NCBI GenBank assembly: GCA_005883905.1
Contig: VAYD01000183.1
Span: 1-14,415 of the forward strand
Direction: 5' to 3'
Origin: Actinomycetota bacterium
GTDB lineage: Bacteria; Actinomycetota; Thermoleophilia; Solirubrobacterales; Solirubrobacteraceae
Length of the DNA: 14,415 bases
The translations under genes and the position numbers were made by a program. Under the pieces are notes generated by a model, which saw nothing but the letters and a program-made list of their open reading frames with translations, was not told the origin of the DNA and ran no database searches. Shown one piece after another: positions 11,833-14,415 of this stretch (position 1 is the first letter of the stretch; every line of letters starts with the position of its first letter).

Positions 11833-14415
11833 GTGGGCACGGCAGTCGCGACGCAGTGGGTGTACGACTTCGCCGAGGGGTCCAAGGACATGCGGGACCT
11901 GCTCGGCGGCAAGGGCGCGAACGTCGCGGAGATGACGCGGGTCCTCGGCGCGGATCGCGTCCCGGCGGGCTTCACGATCACGACCGAGGCGTGCGTCGCC
12001 TACATGAACGCCGACAAGGAGTTCCCCGATGGGCTCGAGGAGCAGGTCGCCGAGGCGCTGACGCGGCTCGAGGAGCAGGCCGGCAAGCGACTGGGCGACG
12101 ACGGCGACCCGCTGCTCGTCTCGGTCCGCTCGGGTGCGCGCGAGTCGATGCCGGGGATGATGGACACGGTCCTCAACCTCGGGCTCAACGACGCATCCGT
12201 CGACGGGCTTGTGGACAAGACGGGCAACGAGCGCTTCGCCTGGGACTCCTACAGGCGCTTCGTGCAGATGTACGGCAACGTCGTCATGGGCGTCGAGGGC
12301 TCGAAGTTCGAGGACGAGATCAAGCGCGTCAAGGGCGCGCGCGGCGTGCGCGAGGACACCGAGCTCGACGTCGACGCGCTGCGCGAGCTGACCGATGCGT
12401 TCAAGGGCTTCTACGAGTTCCCGTCGGATCCGCAGGAGCAGCTGCACGGCGCGATCCGAGCGGTCTTCGACTCGTGGATGGGCAAGCGCGCCGTCGAGTA
12501 CCGGCGCATCAACCGCATCCCCGACGACTGGGGCACCGCCGTCAACGTCCAGCAGATGGTGTTCGGCAACAAGGGCGACACGTCCGGCTCGGGCGTTGCG
12601 TTCAGCCGCGACGAGGTGACCGGCGAGCCTGACCCGAGCGGCGACTTCCTGCCCAACGCCCAGGGCGAGGACGTCGTCAGCGGCGTGCGGACGCCCAGGG
12701 ACATCCGCGAGCTGCGCGAGTGGGAGCCCGAGGTGCACGCGCAGCTCATGGAGATCCTGCGCACGCTTGAACGCCACTACGCCGACATGCAGGACACCGA
12801 GTTCACGGTGGAGGAGGGACGCCTCTACATGCTCCAGACGCGCAGCGCCAAGCGCCCGGCGCAGGCGGCCGTGCGGTTCGCGGTCGACGCGGTGAACGAG
12901 GAGCTGCTGACGCGCGAGGCCGCGCTGATGACGATCGACGCCGAGAAGCTCGACGCGCTGCTGCATCCGACGTTCGACCCGAACGCCGACTTCAAGGTGC
13001 TCGCCCGCGGCGTCGCGGCGTCACCGGGCGCCGCGAGCGGCGCGATCGTCTTCACCGCCGATGACGCGGTCGCGGCGACCGACGACGTGATCCTCGTGCG
13101 GCCGTTCACCGAAGCAGATGACGTCGCGGGCTTCCACGCCGCGAAGGGCATCGTCACGAGCGAGGGCGGCAAGGCGTCGCACGCCGCACTGGTGGCTCGC
13201 GGCATGGGCGTGCCCGCGGTGACGGGCGCAGGCGACCTGCAGATCGACCTCCAGGACCGCACCGTGACCGTCGGCGACACGGTCCTCGGCGAGGGCGACC
13301 ACATCGCGATCGATGGCACGACCGGGGCGATCACGACCGACGAGGTGCCGCTGGTCGAGCCCGAGGTCGGCGAGCACTTCGACACGGTCCTGAAGTGGGC
13401 CGACGAGCTGCGGACGCTCGGCGTGCGCACGAACGCCGACACGCCGCACGACGCGCACAAGGCGCGCGAGCTCGGCGCCGAGGGGATCGGGCTGTGCCGG
13501 ACCGAGCACATGTTCTTCGGCGAGGACCGCCAGCAGAAGATGGTCGACGTGATCCTCGCGGAGGACACCGAGACGCGGCGTGCAGCGCTCGACCTGCTGC
13601 TGCCGCTGCAGCAGGGCGACTTCGAGGGGCTGTTCGAGGAGATGGCGGGGCTGCCCGTGACGATCCGGTTGCTGGACCCGCCGCTGCACGAGTTCCTGCC
13701 ACACCGCCCGGTCGTCGAGCAGGAGGTCGAGCGCGCGCGCATCGAGCAGTCCGACGACCTCGAGTCGCTGGAGCGCACGTTGCGCCGGGTTCGCGAGCTG
13801 GAGGAGGCCAACCCGATGCTCGGCACGCGCGGCTGCCGGCTCGGGATCCTGTACCCCGAGATCTACGAGATGCAGGCGCGCGCGATCTTCCGCGCCGCGG
13901 CCGCCGTCGAGCACAAGCCCGAGCTCGAGGTCATGATCCCGCTGGTCGACTACGAGCGCGAACTGGAGATGCTGCGCGGCCTCGTCGAACGGGTCGGGTC
14001 CGCGGAGGGCTTCGAGCAGGGCTCGTACCTCGTCGGCACGATGATCGAGCTGCCGCGGGCGTGTTTCCTGGCCGATTCGATCGCGCACCAGGCCGACTTC
14101 TTCTCGTTCGGCACGAACGACCTGACGCAGACCGGGCTCGGGTTCTCGCGCGACGACATCGAGAAGCGGATCCTCGGCCGCTACATCGACACGAAGATCC
14201 TCGACCGCTCGCCGTTCGAGACGATCGACGCACCCGGGGTGGGGCAGATGCTGCGGATGGGCGCGTGGCTCGGGCGCAAGACGAAGGTCGGCCTGAAGCT
14301 GGGCGTCTGCGGCGAGCACGGCGGAGATCCGGACTCAATCGAGTTCTTCCACCACTCGGGCATCGACTACGTGTCCTGCTCGCCGTTCCGCGTGCCGGTC
14401 GCCCGCGTGGCCGCC
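11833..14415 (+). CDS. ppdK: Pyruvate phosphate dikinase, 3' end cut by window
   Basis: 861 codons are visible and the gene runs off the right edge, probably lacking only about 10-40 residues. The enzyme interconverts pyruvate, ATP and phosphate with phosphoenolpyruvate, AMP and pyrophosphate in the cytoplasm. In order: the ATP-grasp N-terminal part (WVYDFAEGSKDMRDLLGGKG, then SVRSGARESMPGMMDTVLNL), the swivelling phosphohistidine domain with His450 in GGKASHAALVARG, and the PEP/pyruvate barrel with GIGLCRTEHMFF, GTNDLTQ and catalytic Cys826 in VCGEHGGDP. GTG 11833 is the first in-frame start after recO; GTG 11860 is possible but would cut into the conserved WVYDF. No PPDK regulatory protein gene is in the window. 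It allows gluconeogenesis from pyruvate or pyrophosphate-based glycolysis. Confidence 0.95.
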   Translation, partial: MGTAVATQWVYDFAEGSKDMRDLLGGKGANVAEMTRVLGADRVPAGFTITTEACVAYMNADKEFPDGLEEQVAEALTRLEEQAGKRLGDDGDPLLVSVRSGARESMPGMMDTVLNLGLNDASVDGLVDKTGNERFAWDSYRRFVQMYGNVVMGVEGSKFEDEIKRVKGARGVREDTELDVDALRELTDAFKGFYEFPSDPQEQLHGAIRAVFDSWMGKRAVEYRRINRIPDDWGTAVNVQQMVFGNKGDTSGSGVAFSRDEVTGEPDPSGDFLPNAQGEDVVSGVRTPRDIRELREWEPEVHAQLMEILRTLERHYADMQDTEFTVEEGRLYMLQTRSAKRPAQAAVRFAVDAVNEELLTREAALMTIDAEKLDALLHPTFDPNADFKVLARGVAASPGAASGAIVFTADDAVAATDDVILVRPFTEADDVAGFHAAKGIVTSEGGKASHAALVARGMGVPAVTGAGDLQIDLQDRTVTVGDTVLGEGDHIAIDGTTGAITTDEVPLVEPEVGEHFDTVLKWADELRTLGVRTNADTPHDAHKARELGAEGIGLCRTEHMFFGEDRQQKMVDVILAEDTETRRAALDLLLPLQQGDFEGLFEEMAGLPVTIRLLDPPLHEFLPHRPVVEQEVERARIEQSDDLESLERTLRRVRELEEANPMLGTRGCRLGILYPEIYEMQARAIFRAAAAVEHKPELEVMIPLVDYERELEMLRGLVERVGSAEGFEQGSYLVGTMIELPRACFLADSIAHQADFFSFGTNDLTQTGLGFSRDDIEKRILGRYIDTKILDRSPFETIDAPGVGQMLRMGAWLGRKTKVGLKLGVCGEHGGDPDSIEFFHHSGIDYVSCSPFRVPVARVAA

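Noticed and set aside
11761..14319. Long open frames on the minus strand under recO and ppdK
   Set aside because: They are antisense to clearly conserved RecO and PPDK sequence and read as Arg/Asp/Ala-rich, low-complexity proteins without family motifs, as expected for codon shadows in high-GC DNA.

Overview
This is a high-GC chromosomal segment, most likely from an actinobacterium of the class Thermoleophilia (Solirubrobacterales-like). That placement is an inference from the base composition, many GTG starts, very tight gene packing, few Shine-Dalgarno sequences and the gene order; no rRNA is present to confirm it. No tRNA, rRNA, CRISPR array, insertion sequence or replication origin was recognised. 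No stretch over 300 bases lacks a gene.

Left part (1-6331): mostly housekeeping and conserved genes. In order: the 3' end of pyrG (CTP synthase), an M20 peptidase overlapping it by one base, an ltrA-family membrane protein on the minus strand, a DUF3866 protein, an ADP-ribose-pyrophosphatase-like NUDIX hydrolase, a minus-strand hexapeptide-repeat protein resembling gamma-carbonic anhydrase but apparently without its zinc histidines, a xerD-type tyrosine recombinase interrupted by a one-base frameshift in a G6 run, and a small lipoprotein. A 34-bp-period array of REP-like palindromes lies between the NUDIX and hexapeptide genes.

Middle part (6342-10823): mutM is followed by what looks like an uncharacterised RiPP (ribosomally made, modified peptide) cassette. 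It holds a 38-residue precursor-like peptide with a lasso-type YxxP leader motif, a radical SAM enzyme with a PqqD-like (RRE) domain fused at its C-terminus and a cysteine-free SPASM-like region, a free-standing PqqD/RRE protein, an HPr-kinase-like P-loop protein, and a nucleotidyltransferase-fold protein. RRE, kinase and nucleotidyltransferase resemble tailoring genes of some lasso peptide clusters, but no lasso cyclase or leader protease is in this window. The last three genes alternate in strand and overlap at their ends. The RRE and kinase genes start on opposite strands at ATG codons sharing two bases.

Right part (10827-14415): a glutaredoxin (minus strand, directly upstream of the nucleotidyltransferase), recO, and a nearly complete pyruvate phosphate dikinase gene running off the end.

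Across the window about half of the gene starts carry a TANNNT hexamer 6-12 bases upstream and no Shine-Dalgarno sequence, suggesting that leaderless or near-leaderless transcription is common in this organism.
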